Counted from the first letter of the stretch, positions 1 through 9,483 are shown. The stretch is DNA of 64,000 nucleotides from Jeotgalicoccus coquinae (GCF_014207425.1 NZ_JACHFF010000001.1:1200124-1264123), one strand, 5' to 3'. Numbers and translations: made by a program. The notes: generated from the letters alone by a model not told the origin.

Positions 1-197
1 TGCAGCATAAAGTTAATCACAGTGTTCGTGACGAAACTGTTATTCTGAATGAAACCGTAATGTGAAGCTATGTAATTCATCGTATCTTCCGTACGCGTTC
101 CTTCAGCACCTGCTTCAAGCAGTATGCGTGCTGCGAGCATGACAACATCTTTAACCTGTTCCTCATGATCGTTGATATGAAGTTTCTCAACTTTCAC
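1..197 (-). CDS. ThrE/YjjP-type threonine-serine exporter, N-terminal part (cut by window edge)
   Basis: Only the first 65 codons are in the window. The reading begins at GTG 197 and is preceded by an in-frame TGA and a GGAGGTG ribosome site six bases upstream. The peptide has the start of the DUF1212/ThrE domain: a helix with LLEAGAEGTRTEDTM and then a glycine-containing turn and an SFVT-like stretch, as in the cytosolic N-terminal domain of YjjP/ThrE exporters. The family exports threonine and serine across the membrane. Membrane helices would lie outside the window. Family assignment is by motif memory only. Confidence 0.65.
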   Translation of the reverse strand, partial: MKVEKLHINDHEEQVKDVVMLAARILLEAGAEGTRTEDTMNYIASHYGFIQNNSFVTNTVINFML

Positions 198-233
198 TCA
201 CAACACCTCCAATGATATTCATATCTCTATAAT

Positions 234-270
234 AATATAAAAAATAAGCTTCAGCACCTGCTAAAGCTTA
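234..270 (-). terminator. Rho-independent terminator after patatin gene
   Basis: A 7-bp stem (taagctt at 245-251 with aagctta at 264-270) is followed in the leftward direction by a T-rich run at 234-244. It lies directly after the stop of the patatin-like gene and before the ThrE gene. Confidence 0.6.
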
Positions 271-276
271 CCACGA

Positions 277-1125
277 TTATACATTCATTAACGATTTTAC
301 TGCTTCGAATTTTTCTGCTGTATCTTTGTAGCCCAATTCATATAAATTTTCGAGCTTTTCCTTGTTGCGCGTCGTTCTTCCGACACCTGAATCCTCACTT
401 GGCGCAATCACAATAATATTGCCTGTTTTCTCCTGCTCAAAAATATAATCGAGTCTTTCGTTATAATGTTTATATCTTACTTTCATGCGTTCATCGACTT
501 TCGGATACTTTTTATAGTTAATCATTGTCGACATTCTGCTCTGTTTTTTATAATAACCTTTCGGTTTCGTCAGCACGACGACATTTTTCGCATAGCCGTC
601 ACTTTCAGCTTTAATAATCGGCAGCGGATCCACAATGCCGCCGTCCAGCATATAGCGGCCCTTATGTTCCACCGCATCTGCGAAAAACGGAATTGAACTG
701 GAAGCCCGTAATAATTTGCCGAGCGTTTTTTCATCGTAATCTTCTTTATAAAAATACATCGGCTCACCCGTCTCGCAATTCGTAGTTACGACAACGAACT
801 CATCCGGCCCGTTAATAATCTTTTTAACATCGAGCGGAACTATATTATTAGGAATCTCATCAAATATGAAATCCATGCCGAATAATTCGCCTTTTCGTAT
901 AAAGTTGCTGAATGATAAATATCTTTTATCATTCACGAAATCAATACTGACCGTACGGTTCCTTCCCTGCTGCTCCGAAAGGTAGGATGCCGCCATACAG
1001 GCACCCGCTGATACTCCGATAATATAAGGGAAATGTATATCGTGCTGTGCAAAATACTCAAGGACACCGGCAGTATACAAGCCGCGCATACCTCCGCCCT
1101 CGAGAACAAGTCCTGTGTCATTCAT
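277..1125 (-). CDS. Patatin-like phospholipase / serine hydrolase
   Basis: 282 residues. Three hallmarks of bacterial patatins are visible: the oxyanion-hole loop GGGMRG at residues 10-15, the nucleophile elbow GVSAG with Ser39, and the DGG motif with catalytic Asp161 (Ser-Asp dyad). There is no signal peptide or membrane helix, so it is probably a cytoplasmic lipid acyl hydrolase of the YlbK/YjjU type. The ATG at 1125 is preceded by a purine-rich stretch. It stands alone with its own terminator downstream. Substrate cannot be told from sequence; in vivo roles of this group are poorly known. Confidence 0.85.
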   Translation of the reverse strand: MNDTGLVLEGGGMRGLYTAGVLEYFAQHDIHFPYIIGVSAGACMAASYLSEQQGRNRTVSIDFVNDKRYLSFSNFIRKGELFGMDFIFDEIPNNIVPLDVKKIINGPDEFVVVTTNCETGEPMYFYKEDYDEKTLGKLLRASSSIPFFADAVEHKGRYMLDGGIVDPLPIIKAESDGYAKNVVVLTKPKGYYKKQSRMSTMINYKKYPKVDERMKVRYKHYNERLDYIFEQEKTGNIIVIAPSEDSGVGRTTRNKEKLENLYELGYKDTAEKFEAVKSLMNV

Positions 1126-1271
1126 TTCATCTTCTCCTTGTATCTCTTTGTAAAAATGTTTGTATTATATAAAGTATCACAGATTTCAGGCCGTTGTATA
1201 ATTTACCGATTGATATTATTCCATTTTATTGAGAAAATGATATATAAGAATACGCTTTCAAAGGAGCATTC

Positions 1272-1493
1272 ATGAAAAAAGAGAAAATTATGCGCTTTAT
1301 ATATATGTACATAATTGTGTTCGCCATTCTAATCGGTGTGCAGTATGCATTTCTTGATGAAGTCAGCATTCTGAACTCGCTGTTTATGCCTGCAGTTGTT
1401 GCCTTTCTGTCACTGGCTGTCAGATCCAATGTTAAAAAAGAAGAGGAAGAAGTACGCAGAAACGAGTTTATGGGCAAAAAGAAAAAGTATTGA
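1272..1493 (+). CDS. Small membrane protein of unknown function
   Basis: 73 residues with an AAAGGAG ribosome site nine bases before the ATG. Two hydrophobic segments (about residues 8-27 and 33-50) are followed by a highly charged lysine/glutamate/arginine tail, so a two-helix membrane hairpin is likely. No family is recognised. It is divergent from the patatin gene and ends at a strong terminator. Confidence 0.6.
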   Translation: MKKEKIMRFIYMYIIVFAILIGVQYAFLDEVSILNSLFMPAVVAFLSLAVRSNVKKEEEEVRRNEFMGKKKKY

Positions 1494-1497
1494 AAAG

Positions 1498-1526
1498 GAG
1501 CGTAGCCAAATCGGCTACGCTCTTTT
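1498..1526. terminator. Bidirectional terminator between small membrane gene and ALDH gene
   Basis: A perfect 10-bp stem (1498-1507 with 1513-1522) has a 5-base loop and T4 on the right and A4 on the left, so it can end transcription from both convergent genes. Confidence 0.85.
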
Positions 1527-1536
1527 AGATTTCACT

Positions 1537-2916
1537 TTATATTTTTATCGATGTTACTTTCGTTTCCGTATACGGTTCCAGTCCTTCCGGCGCACCTTCG
1601 CGGCCGACGCCGCTTTCTTTCATGCCGCCGAACGGAATATTTGCTGCACTTGGTGCACCGTTATTCCAGCCGAGCACCCCAAAGTCCAGTTCTTCTGTTA
1701 ATCTGATACCTGTCTTATAGCTTTCAGTGAAGTAATAAGCTGCAAGCCCGTATTCTGTACCGTTTGCTTTCTTAATTGCTTCATCGAGATTCGAATAGCT
1801 CTGAATCGGCGCAAGCGGACCGAATGTTTCTTCGCTCATGCAGATCATTTCGTCTGTCACATTGGTAATAACTGTCGGCTCAACGAAATAGCCGCCTGAT
1901 TTATCTCCGCTGCCGCCGGCAGTTACTTTACCGCCTTTTTCAACAGCATCTTCTATGTGTTTCATTACTTTATTATAACCGTCCTCATCGATTAACGGAC
2001 CGATTTTCACCCCGTCATCCATACCGTTGCCGACTTTAAGGTTTTTAACTTCAGCAGTAAATTTCTCTGTAAATTCATCGAGTACATCTTCATGGATGTA
2101 AAATCTGTTGGCACATACACAGGTCTGTCCCGAGTTTCTGAATTTCGATGCAAGTGCACCTTCAACAGCTTTATCGATATCCGCATCACTGTGAACGATT
2201 AACGGTGCGTGTCCGCCCAGTTCCATCGTGACATTTTTAACTGTTACCACTGCATCGCTCATCAGCTGCTTGCCGACTTCCGTTGAACCGGTAAATGTCA
2301 GCTTCATAATTTTATCGGACTGTGTAAATACTTCGCCGGCCTCACGGCCTGATGCATTGACGTACTGAATAATTCCTTCATCGAATCCTGCTTCCACTGC
2401 CAGATCGATAAACTTCGCCGCTGACATCGGCGTTGCACTTGCCGGTTTAACGATAAATGTGTTCCCTGCTGCAACAGCCGGTGCTGCTTTACGCGCCATC
2501 ATTGCAACCGGGAAGTTCCACGGTGTAATCGCCGCAACCACACCAATCGGGTGTCTCGTAACTACAATTCTCGTTTCATCATTATTCGCCGGTACAGTGC
2601 GTCCGTATATACGTTTCGCTTCTTCAGCATAGTATTTAATATAACTGTTCGCATAGTCCACTTCACCGATGGCTTCAGCCAGCGGCTTACCGCCTTCAAG
2701 TGTAACGAGTTTTGCAATTTCCTGTTTATTCTCTTCGATTTTTTCTGCCCATTTGAAAAGTAAATCTGAACGGTCCTGTGCATTCATCTTCTTAAAGCTC
2801 TGAAATTTTTCGTGTGCAGTATTAATTTTCTCTTCAATAACTTCTTTGCTGTCTTTCTTAACACGTCCCGCTTCTTCTTGTGTCGCCGGGTTTATTACGA
2901 TAATTTCTTCTGACAT
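1537..2916 (-). CDS. NAD(P)-dependent aldehyde dehydrogenase, succinate-semialdehyde dehydrogenase type
   Basis: 459 residues from the ATG at 2916, which follows GGAGGGG with six bases spacing; a TTG at 2931 is in frame but lies on the ribosome site itself. The ALDH core is complete: TPWNFP cofactor region, ELGG with general base Glu232, and SGQTC with catalytic Cys266. Overall similarity is to the GabD/SSADH subgroup, which oxidises succinate semialdehyde or related aldehydes to acids. The exact substrate is inference. There is no partner gene such as gabT nearby, so it may serve general aldehyde detoxification. Confidence 0.85.
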   Translation of the reverse strand: MSEEIIVINPATQEEAGRVKKDSKEVIEEKINTAHEKFQSFKKMNAQDRSDLLFKWAEKIEENKQEIAKLVTLEGGKPLAEAIGEVDYANSYIKYYAEEAKRIYGRTVPANNDETRIVVTRHPIGVVAAITPWNFPVAMMARKAAPAVAAGNTFIVKPASATPMSAAKFIDLAVEAGFDEGIIQYVNASGREAGEVFTQSDKIMKLTFTGSTEVGKQLMSDAVVTVKNVTMELGGHAPLIVHSDADIDKAVEGALASKFRNSGQTCVCANRFYIHEDVLDEFTEKFTAEVKNLKVGNGMDDGVKIGPLIDEDGYNKVMKHIEDAVEKGGKVTAGGSGDKSGGYFVEPTVITNVTDEMICMSEETFGPLAPIQSYSNLDEAIKKANGTEYGLAAYYFTESYKTGIRLTEELDFGVLGWNNGAPSAANIPFGGMKESGVGREGAPEGLEPYTETKVTSIKI

Positions 2917-2933
2917 TCCATTCCCCTCCAAAA

Positions 2934-2977
2934 TATAAAAAAATCGTCCTATAGATAATTATAGGACGATTTTTTTC
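2934..2977 (-). terminator. Terminator after NERD-domain gene
   Basis: A long A/T-flanked stem (around 2938-2953 paired with 2960-2975) is followed leftwards by a T-run. It separates the NERD gene from the ALDH gene, whose ribosome site lies just beyond. Confidence 0.8.
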
Positions 2978-2988
2978 ATTTTACAAAA

Positions 2989-3897
2989 TTACAGGCTTTG
3001 ATCGAGTAATGCATTCGCAATTTCATCCAGGTCTTTAACCGTGTACTGGAATCTGCCGTGGAATACATACTTCAGGAAGAATGCTTCTAAATCTTCCTGG
3101 CCGACTAATACTCTGATCGAAGGATCTTCCGAATAGTTGGTAATTGAATAATTGCCGTTGTCTTTCGGATTGAAGTAAATAATCGGTACGATATCGTATT
3201 GTAATTTAAATTTGTTTTTAAGTTTTTCAGCAGTCACTTTCGTTTCATCGATAATACCGTTGTAGTGGTTTACCGAAACGTTTTCTGAGTCTGCTTTTTC
3301 AAAAATCAGTGTCTGTTCTTTCTGCTTGTCAAGATCCAGTAAATCGAAGAACGATTCAACATAAGGCACTTCTTCAAACTGGTTTTCATTGATACCGTGT
3401 AAAATATGGCCGCTCCAGTATTTAGAATCAATAAGATAAATACCGGTGCGCGTTAATACCAGGTGATCAATTTTACGCGTGTTTGTGTAGTTTCTTGATG
3501 GTAAATAAATGTTCGACAGGATAATCATATCCGTCTCACGGATTTTCTCATCTTTAACAAGTTTGTCTTTTAACTGAATTAAAGAAAGGTCAGTCAAATA
3601 CTCGCCCTTATCCACCGTAAACTGGTGAAGGCTCGAAAGTTTATTATCGAGAAGCGTTGTATCGTTATAATACTTTTCGTTTAAAGCAGACATTTCTTTC
3701 TTGTGCTCTAAACGCTCTTCTTCATGTTCACTTGTGTATTTTTCAACGAGTGACTCTTTTTCTTTCGAATATGTTTGTTCTACAGTTTTCACTTCATTGC
3801 GGTGTTTGAAGTAATACACTAAAAACCATATTGCAATGATGAGCAGTACTGCTGCGACCGCGATAAATATCGGATCTGTAAAAATATCAGTATTCAT
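2989..3897 (-). CDS. Membrane-anchored NERD-domain protein
   Basis: 302 residues from ATG 3897 (GAGG six bases upstream; a GTG at 3909 is the alternative). One hydrophobic helix near the N-terminus (about residues 8-28) is followed by a charged coiled-coil region to about residue 90. A NERD (nuclease-related) domain comes next, recognised by the R-KIDHLVLTRTGIYLIDSKYWSG stretch split around its Asp and Lys. NERD domains resemble endonuclease folds and are thought to act on DNA or RNA, but no activity is established for this protein. It sits just downstream of metK, 17 bases away, and may be co-transcribed with it. Confidence 0.75.
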   Translation of the reverse strand: MNTDIFTDPIFIAVAAVLLIIAIWFLVYYFKHRNEVKTVEQTYSKEKESLVEKYTSEHEEERLEHKKEMSALNEKYYNDTTLLDNKLSSLHQFTVDKGEYLTDLSLIQLKDKLVKDEKIRETDMIILSNIYLPSRNYTNTRKIDHLVLTRTGIYLIDSKYWSGHILHGINENQFEEVPYVESFFDLLDLDKQKEQTLIFEKADSENVSVNHYNGIIDETKVTAEKLKNKFKLQYDIVPIIYFNPKDNGNYSITNYSEDPSIRVLVGQEDLEAFFLKYVFHGRFQYTVKDLDEIANALLDQSL

Positions 3898-3926
3898 TTT
3901 ATTCCTCACTTTCGCAACTGCATGGA

Positions 3927-5111
3927 TTAGCTATTTCTAAGAAGATCTTTCAGCGCATCGACTTTATCGAGTCTTTCCCACGGTAAGTCAATGTCTGTGC
4001 GACCAAAATGTCCATAACTGGCAGTCTGTTTATAAATTGGTCTTCTCAAGTTTAGCATATCTATAATACCATCTGGTGATAAATTAAACAGTTCCCGGAT
4101 GACTTCAGTAATTTTTTCTTCGTCATATTTACCTGTTTCAAATGTATCAACAGCGATAGATACCGGCTGTGATACGCCGATAGCGTACGCCAGCTGTATT
4201 TCACATTTTTCTGCAATACCGCTCGCTACGATGTTTTTCGCAATGTAACGCGCTGCATATGCTGCAGAACGGTCAACTTTCGTCGGGTCTTTCCCGCTGA
4301 AAGCACCGCCGCCGTGACGAGCATATCCGCCGTACGTGTCAACGATAATTTTACGGCCTGTAAGCCCCGCATCACCCTGCGGTCCGCCAATAACAAAACG
4401 GCCTGTCGGGTTGATGAAATATTTAGTTTCTTCATCTAATAGCTCTGCAGGGACAACTTCCTGTACAACATATTTCAGAAGATCATCATAAATTTGTGTT
4501 GCCGGGATATTTTCATGGTGCTGGGTAGAGATGACAATCGTGTCAACTCTCGCCGGCCGGCCATCTTCTCCGTACTCTACAGTCACCTGTGATTTACCGT
4601 CCGGACGCAGGTAGGAAATCGTGTTATCCTTGCGCACTTCTGTCAGACGGCGTGAGATTTTGTGTGCCAGTGAAATCGGCAGCGGCATAAATTCTTTCGT
4701 TTCGTTAGTTGCGTAACCGAACATTAAGCCCTGGTCGCCTGCACCTGTAGAAACGCCTTGTGATTCACGTGTTTCGAATGCGTTGTTTACACCGACAGCG
4801 ATATCTTCCGACTGCTCATCAATACCTGTTAAAACTGACATTGTTTTGTAATCGTAACCGTACTTCGCATCAACGTAGCCGATTTCCTTAACTGTTTCTC
4901 TGACAGTTCTCGGAATATCAACGTAAGTCTCCGTGCTGATTTCTCCAACGATCATCGCTAAACCTGTGTTTACCACTGTTTCGCAGGCAACACGTGCATA
5001 CGGGTCACCTTCAAGTATTGCATCGAGAATCGCATCTGAAATCTGGTCTGCAATTTTATCCGGGTGTCCCTCTGTGACTGACTCCGAAGTAAATAATTTA
5101 CGTTCTGACAT
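3927..5111 (-). CDS. metK: S-adenosylmethionine synthetase
   Basis: 394 residues, the normal length for bacterial MetK. It forms SAM from methionine and ATP, releasing phosphate and diphosphate. Family signatures seen are the N-terminal [22 protein letters not shown] stretch (His and Asp ligands), GAGDQG near residue 120, and [23 protein letters not shown]. It is cytoplasmic and tetrameric in homologues. The gene lies behind an S-box riboswitch with its own intrinsic terminator, so expression should fall when SAM is abundant. Confidence 0.98.
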   Translation of the reverse strand: MSERKLFTSESVTEGHPDKIADQISDAILDAILEGDPYARVACETVVNTGLAMIVGEISTETYVDIPRTVRETVKEIGYVDAKYGYDYKTMSVLTGIDEQSEDIAVGVNNAFETRESQGVSTGAGDQGLMFGYATNETKEFMPLPISLAHKISRRLTEVRKDNTISYLRPDGKSQVTVEYGEDGRPARVDTIVISTQHHENIPATQIYDDLLKYVVQEVVPAELLDEETKYFINPTGRFVIGGPQGDAGLTGRKIIVDTYGGYARHGGGAFSGKDPTKVDRSAAYAARYIAKNIVASGIAEKCEIQLAYAIGVSQPVSIAVDTFETGKYDEEKITEVIRELFNLSPDGIIDMLNLRRPIYKQTASYGHFGRTDIDLPWERLDKVDALKDLLRNS

Positions 5112-5156
5112 TTATAAAAATCTCCTTTTACTGCTCATTTAGCCATCTCTTCAAAA

Positions 5157-5200
5157 GCAAAAAATAAAACCTTTTTCTCCATAGTAAACAGAGAAAAAGG
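5157..5200 (-). terminator. Riboswitch-controlled terminator in metK leader
   Basis: A 10-bp stem (5191-5200 with 5170-5179) is followed leftwards by a TTTTATTTTTT run. The left arm sequence can also pair with the upstream AAAAGGGC region near 5203-5213, giving an antiterminator. This is the usual switch layout of a transcriptional SAM-I leader. Confidence 0.85.
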
Positions 5201-5204
5201 CTCG

Positions 5205-5320
5205 CCCTTTTCCCTTATCGCTCAGAATTACTCTGCATTCTTTAGCACCTTTCTTGAAAAGGAGGTTGCTCTGGCTTCACAGGGTTTGAATCCCTCCACC
5301 ACCTCTGGATAAGAGATAAC
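5205..5320 (-). promoter_or_regulatory. SAM-I (S-box) riboswitch aptamer upstream of metK
   Basis: Read leftwards from 5320 the RNA starts CTCTTATCCAGAGGTGGTGG, followed by AGGGA, a GTGAAGCC step, CAGAGCAACC, and a closing GAGCGATAAGG. These are S-box landmarks: the P1 strands CTTATC/GATAAGG, the GAGGTGGAGGGA kink-turn side and the GCAACC core. The element is followed by a terminator and then metK, as in Bacillus and Staphylococcus. Binding of SAM is expected to favour the terminator. Confidence 0.93.
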
Positions 5321-5324
5321 TTTA

Positions 5325-5353
5325 TATACATCTTACATTAATGTGAAATTCAA
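5325..5353 (-). promoter_or_regulatory. Promoter for the metK S-box leader
   Basis: A leftward TTGAAT box (5348-5353) and TGTATA box (5325-5330) are separated by 17 bases. They place the transcription start just ahead of the S-box aptamer. Confidence 0.55.
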
Positions 5354-5536
5354 ATCAAGATTAACCGGGAGCTAATTAAAGCATGTTATGTGCTTATGAG
5401 ACATATATGAATTTCCATAAACATATTCTTAATGTTTCAACAATTGATTATAATCATTTCTTATTCAGTAACATCGTAAAATTTAAAGTATTATACATGA
5501 ATGTTATAGTATTACCTGTGTAAACCTAAAAACTAA

Positions 5537-5547
5537 TGTGTTATACT
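5537..5547 (+). promoter_or_regulatory. CcpN-type operator overlapping the pckA -10 region
   Basis: TGTGTTATACT matches the published Bacillus CcpN operator consensus TRTGHYATAYW at all 11 positions. It overlaps a TTATACT -10-like element about 47 bases before the pckA start. CcpN represses gluconeogenic genes, including pckA, during growth on glucose in Bacillus. The presence of a ccpN gene in this genome is not visible here. Confidence 0.55.
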
Positions 5548-5593
5548 AATTTCTAAATAGTTCGTTAATGACAAATACTTTTGGAGGCGAATC

Positions 5594-7168
5594 ATGGTTA
5601 ATCATAAAGCTTTAATCGAAGGTCTTGTTAACAAACCTTCCACACACAAACAATTATCAAACGCTGAACTCGTTGAAGCATCTATACGTCGCGGTGAAGC
5701 AGTACTGACAAATACAGGAGCACTTCGCGCACAGACTGGTGAATACACTGGACGCAGCCCGAAAGACCGTTTTATCGTTAGAGACAGCGTATCCGACAGC
5801 AAAATCGACTGGGGAGAAGTTAACCAGCCTGTATCACAGGAAATTTTCGATAAATTATTCGATAAAGTTACTACATATTTAAACGACAAAGAGGAACTAT
5901 TTGTCTTTAACGGCTATGCAGGTGCAGACCCGCATACACAGCTTCAGCTGCAGGTTGTAAATGAGTTCAGCTGGCATAACATGTTTGCGAAAACAATGTT
6001 TATCCGTCCTGAAACTAAAGAAGAAGCAGCTAAGATCGATCCTGAGTTTACAATCGTATCAGCGCCTACTTTTAAAGCAGACCCTGAAGTAGACGGAACT
6101 GGTTCAGAAGTATTCGTCTTCGTATCATTAGAAAAGAAAATCATTTTAATCGGTGGTACTGAGTACGGCGGAGAAATGAAGAAATCTATCTTCTCTATTA
6201 TGAACTATCTGTTACCAGAACAAGGCGTACTGAGCATGCACTGCAGTGCCAACGTTGGCGAAAACAAAGACGTTGCATTATTCTTCGGTTTATCAGGAAC
6301 TGGTAAAACGACATTATCTGCAGACCCTGAACGTGATTTAATCGGTGACGATGAGCACGGATGGAACGACGACGGTGTATTCAACATCGAAGGCGGATGC
6401 TACGCTAAGACAATTAACTTATCTAAAGAAAAAGAACCTGAAATCTTTGATGCAATTAAATTCGGTGCGGTACTTGAGAACGTAGTTATCGATGAAAATG
6501 GCAACGCAGATTACGACGATGATTCACTTACTGAAAACACTCGTGCTGTATACCCGCTTGACCATATCGACAACGCTCGTATTCCATCAGTTGCAGGACA
6601 TCCGAAAACTATTATTTTCTTAACTGCAGATGCATTTGGAGTATTACCTCCAATCTCTAAATTAACTAAAGATCAGGCAATGTATCACTTCCTGAGCGGG
6701 TTCACTTCTAAACTTGCAGGAACTGAACGCGGTGTTACTACACCACAGCCGGTATTCTCAACATGCTTCGGTTCACCATTCCTGCCGTTACACGCAACAG
6801 TGTACGCTAACATGCTTGGTGACTTAATCGACAAGCACGACGTTAACGTTTATCTTGTAAACACAGGATGGACAGGCGGAGAGTACGGCGTTGGTAAACG
6901 TATGAACCTTGCACACACACGTTCAATGGTACGCCGCGCAATCAGCGGTGACCTGGAATTAGGCGAATTCGTTAAAGATGAAATGTTCGGCTTATCAATT
7001 CCTACATCAATAACTGGTGTACCGGCAGAAATCCTGTCACCAATCAACACTTGGGAATCAGCTGACGCTTACAACGAAAAAGCACAGGGACTTAAAGATC
7101 AGTTCATCGAGAACTTCAAAAAATTCGGTGAAGAATCAGCAGCAATCGCTGAAAAAGGCGGATTTTAA
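5594..7168 (+). CDS. pckA: ATP-dependent phosphoenolpyruvate carboxykinase
   Basis: 524 residues, full length. It converts oxaloacetate and ATP into phosphoenolpyruvate, ADP and CO2, the entry step of gluconeogenesis. Visible signatures are the kinase-1a loop GLSGTGKTT, the metal-binding IGDDEHGW, the R-SPKDR substrate region near residue 57, and [24 protein letters not shown] ribosome site precedes the ATG. It is divergent from metK, the classic Bacillus/Staphylococcus arrangement, and ends at a strong terminator. A CcpN-type site in the promoter suggests glucose repression. Confidence 0.98.
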   Translation: MVNHKALIEGLVNKPSTHKQLSNAELVEASIRRGEAVLTNTGALRAQTGEYTGRSPKDRFIVRDSVSDSKIDWGEVNQPVSQEIFDKLFDKVTTYLNDKEELFVFNGYAGADPHTQLQLQVVNEFSWHNMFAKTMFIRPETKEEAAKIDPEFTIVSAPTFKADPEVDGTGSEVFVFVSLEKKIILIGGTEYGGEMKKSIFSIMNYLLPEQGVLSMHCSANVGENKDVALFFGLSGTGKTTLSADPERDLIGDDEHGWNDDGVFNIEGGCYAKTINLSKEKEPEIFDAIKFGAVLENVVIDENGNADYDDDSLTENTRAVYPLDHIDNARIPSVAGHPKTIIFLTADAFGVLPPISKLTKDQAMYHFLSGFTSKLAGTERGVTTPQPVFSTCFGSPFLPLHATVYANMLGDLIDKHDVNVYLVNTGWTGGEYGVGKRMNLAHTRSMVRRAISGDLELGEFVKDEMFGLSIPTSITGVPAEILSPINTWESADAYNEKAQGLKDQFIENFKKFGEESAAIAEKGGF

Positions 7169-7183
7169 TAATAGAACAGAGAG

Positions 7184-7217
7184 AGTCTCGGGATATTTGA
7201 TATCCCGGGACTTTTTG
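7184..7217 (+). terminator. pckA terminator
   Basis: A 12-bp stem (7184-7195 with 7201-7212, one G-T pair) has a 5-base loop and T5 directly after it, 15 bases past the pckA stop. Confidence 0.9.
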
Positions 7218-7222
7218 TGTGC

Positions 7223-7256
7223 GTTCGGATGACATTGTGGAAGTGACATCGTCATC
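7223..7256. repeat. Inverted repeat between pckA and ytkD terminators
   Basis: The arms gttcggatgac and gtcatccgaac flank about 17 bases. No T-run follows. It lies between the pckA terminator and the terminator of the convergent Nudix gene; function unknown. Confidence 0.5.
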
Positions 7257-7263
7257 CGAACAC

Positions 7264-7298
7264 AAACCCCCGGAACATCAAAAATGTTCCGGGGGTTT
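7264..7298. terminator. Terminator after Nudix gene
   Basis: A perfect 15-bp GC-rich stem (7264-7278 with 7284-7298) has a short A-rich loop. It ends in TTT on both sides, so it can act bidirectionally, mainly for the leftward Nudix gene whose stop is at 7310. Confidence 0.85.
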
Positions 7299-7309
7299 CA
7301 TCTCAACTG

Positions 7310-7768
7310 TTACTGACAGCCGTTTTCTCTGACTTCGTTATATAAATAAATAATACAGTCATCTTTCAGCAGCAGGCTTTTATCTTCTTCAGGAATCTCA
7401 TCAATGTGATCCACCAGCATCGGACCATTTGTTTCATGGTAGTGTTTCAGCTGATCCAGCCGTTCGATGTTGCAGCAGAATGCTGCCTTGCTGAATGTTT
7501 CATCGCCATCGTGAACTGTGTATGTACCGACAAAGTGCAGGTTTCCGACCAGTCCGCCGGTTTCTTCATAGAGCTCGCGCTGAGCGCCTTCCACAAGTGC
7601 TTCTCCTTCTTCTACTTTACCTCCCGGGAATTCCAGTCCCCGTTCTTTATGGTTTGTCAGTAAAAACTGGCCGTTAAATTTAGGGATTATCAGGACATGT
7701 TTCGTATTATCAACGTAACTGTTTTCCAATGTGACACGTCTGCCTTTAAAATCAGTAAATGTTTTCAT
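7310..7768 (-). CDS. ytkD: Nudix hydrolase, YtkD-type nucleoside triphosphatase
   Basis: 152 residues from ATG 7768, preceded by GGAGG seven bases upstream; an upstream in-frame start at 7789 lies before that site. The Nudix box G-x5-E-x7-RE-x2-EE-x-G runs from Gly50 to Gly71. In Bacillus, YtkD next to pckA/metK hydrolyses oxidised nucleotides such as 8-oxo-dGTP and can act as an RNA pyrophosphohydrolase. The same neighbourhood supports the name, though the activity is inferred. Confidence 0.8.
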   Translation of the reverse strand: MKTFTDFKGRRVTLENSYVDNTKHVLIIPKFNGQFLLTNHKERGLEFPGGKVEEGEALVEGAQRELYEETGGLVGNLHFVGTYTVHDGDETFSKAAFCCNIERLDQLKHYHETNGPMLVDHIDEIPEEDKSLLLKDDCIIYLYNEVRENGCQ

Positions 7769-7843
7769 ATAGAATCCTCCCAGTTGCACTCATTTCGATA
7801 TCAGCTTACAATAGTTGTATTAATTTTAAAAGGTGATGCTGTA

Positions 7844-8077
7844 ATGAAAAAGTTATTAATCGGTTCCGTTCATTTTTACCAGAAATATATTTCTCCAATG
7901 TCACCGCCAACCTGCCGTTTTTATCCGACCTGTTCGAATTATGCACTTGAGGCGGTCGCAGAACACGGTTCAATGAAAGGCAGTTTTATGGCTGCAAAAC
8001 GCATTTTGAAATGCCATCCGTTCCACGAAGGCGGCTTCGATCCTGTTCCTGTGAACAAAAAGAAAAAACATCAGTAA
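7844..8077 (+). CDS. yidD: YidD membrane protein insertion efficiency factor
   Basis: 77 residues starting at ATG 7844 after AAAGGTG. The family signature is complete: [11 protein letters not shown] near residues 24-34 and [13 protein letters not shown] near residues 58-70. YidD is a small peripheral membrane protein with an N-terminal amphipathic helix that assists YidC/Sec-dependent insertion of inner-membrane proteins. The longer in-frame reading from 7697 overlaps ytkD antisense and has no ribosome site. Confidence 0.93.
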   Translation: MKKLLIGSVHFYQKYISPMSPPTCRFYPTCSNYALEAVAEHGSMKGSFMAAKRILKCHPFHEGGFDPVPVNKKKKHQ

Positions 8078-8105
8078 TCATCTGTTTAATGTCCCATACC
8101 TGTAT

Positions 8106-9476
8106 TCAGCTGTTCAGAAACATTTTTTGATTCTGGCTGCGGGAAATTTTTCCTGTAGATGTCATAATTATTTTATCGACGTAGTGAATTTCTTTCGGCA
8201 GCTTATATTTTGCGAGATGTTCGCTCAAATGATTCAAGAGCAATGTTTCATCCACTGCTTCTTCAAGCAGCAGCACCGGCACACTGCCCCACTCTTCATC
8301 ATCTTTTTTAATAACAACACAGCGCTCAACACCGCTGAGCGAGTATACCGCATCTTCTATTTCTTTCGGATAAATATTCTCACCCCCGCTGATAATAAGA
8401 TCAGTCCGTCTGTCTAAAATATACAGATAGCCGTCTTCATCTATTGCCGCAAGGTCTTCTGTGTTAAAATATCCGTCTTTCTGTTTCAAATCAGCATTTA
8501 AATAATCACTGACCACACTGCCGCCTTTAATCAGCAGCTCGTCGGAACTCTCATCAATTTTAATATCATAACCGCTGACGTTACCGACGGCTCCGGTCAG
8601 AATTTTATTATCTTTATAAGAAATCTGAACAATCTGCGAGCATGTTTCTGTCATGCCGAATGAGTTATACACCGGCAGTTTTTTCTCAATCGCTTCTTGT
8701 AACAGTAACGGCGTCGTACTTGCCCCTCCGAGGAGCAGTCCTTTCAGGTGATGTTCACCTTCTGTGCTCATTAAACGTTTCAGCATGACCGGCACCATAC
8801 TCGTATGACTCACTTTGTCTTCTGCCAAAATTTCCCACACACGTTTTTCGTCAAATTTATTCTCAACGATTAAAGTACAGCCTGTAATGACCGTTCTGAA
8901 CAGTATCGACAATCCAGAAATATGGAAAATCGGATTCACCATCAGCCATGTACTTTCACTGTCATAGCCAAAGTTCTCCTGACAGTTATTATGTGATGCA
9001 AAGTGATTTTTGTAAGTCTGCGGCACGGCTTTCGCACGGCCTGTCGTACCGGAAGTAAACATAATCGATGAAATATCATCCGGTTCCGGCTGATTGACGA
9101 TAAAAGTCTGTGTCTCAAGCTCAAATAAATCATCATATTGAATCACTTCCACACCGGGAATGTCAGCAGGCAGCGTTGCAATAACCGTTGATACCGACAC
9201 GTCTTCAAGCTGGTTTTTAAGTTCACCGGGCGTTAAACGCGTGTTCAGCATAACCATTTCCACACCCAGCATCATTAATCCGTGAATCAGTTTTACCGAA
9301 TCCAGCGAGTTGCCGATATATAAGCCGACGCGTTTTAATTTAAGCGCCTGCATATGTGTGCCAAGTGAATGTGCATGCATGTACAGCATCTGATACGTCA
9401 GAGATTCATTATTATATTTCACAGCAATATTGTCAGGATAAGTGAAACTTGCTGTTTCAAGCCATTTGTAAGACAT
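8106..9476 (-). CDS. menE: 2-succinylbenzoate-CoA ligase
   Basis: 456 residues from ATG 9476 (GAGGTG six bases upstream); the longer in-frame start at 9503 would read through a terminator hairpin. It is an acyl-adenylate-forming enzyme that activates o-succinylbenzoate with ATP and CoA in menaquinone synthesis. The P-loop SIMFTSGTTGRAKAVPQ lies at about residues 137-153, the NSFGMTET A5 motif in the middle, and DRRTDLIISGGENIYPKEIE in the C-terminal domain. It follows menB but is separated from it by a hairpin, so it may be partly uncoupled from the upstream men genes. Confidence 0.93.
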   Translation of the reverse strand: MSYKWLETASFTYPDNIAVKYNNESLTYQMLYMHAHSLGTHMQALKLKRVGLYIGNSLDSVKLIHGLMMLGVEMVMLNTRLTPGELKNQLEDVSVSTVIATLPADIPGVEVIQYDDLFELETQTFIVNQPEPDDISSIMFTSGTTGRAKAVPQTYKNHFASHNNCQENFGYDSESTWLMVNPIFHISGLSILFRTVITGCTLIVENKFDEKRVWEILAEDKVSHTSMVPVMLKRLMSTEGEHHLKGLLLGGASTTPLLLQEAIEKKLPVYNSFGMTETCSQIVQISYKDNKILTGAVGNVSGYDIKIDESSDELLIKGGSVVSDYLNADLKQKDGYFNTEDLAAIDEDGYLYILDRRTDLIISGGENIYPKEIEDAVYSLSGVERCVVIKKDDEEWGSVPVLLLEEAVDETLLLNHLSEHLAKYKLPKEIHYVDKIIMTSTGKISRSQNQKMFLNS

Positions 9477-9483
9477 TAACTTC

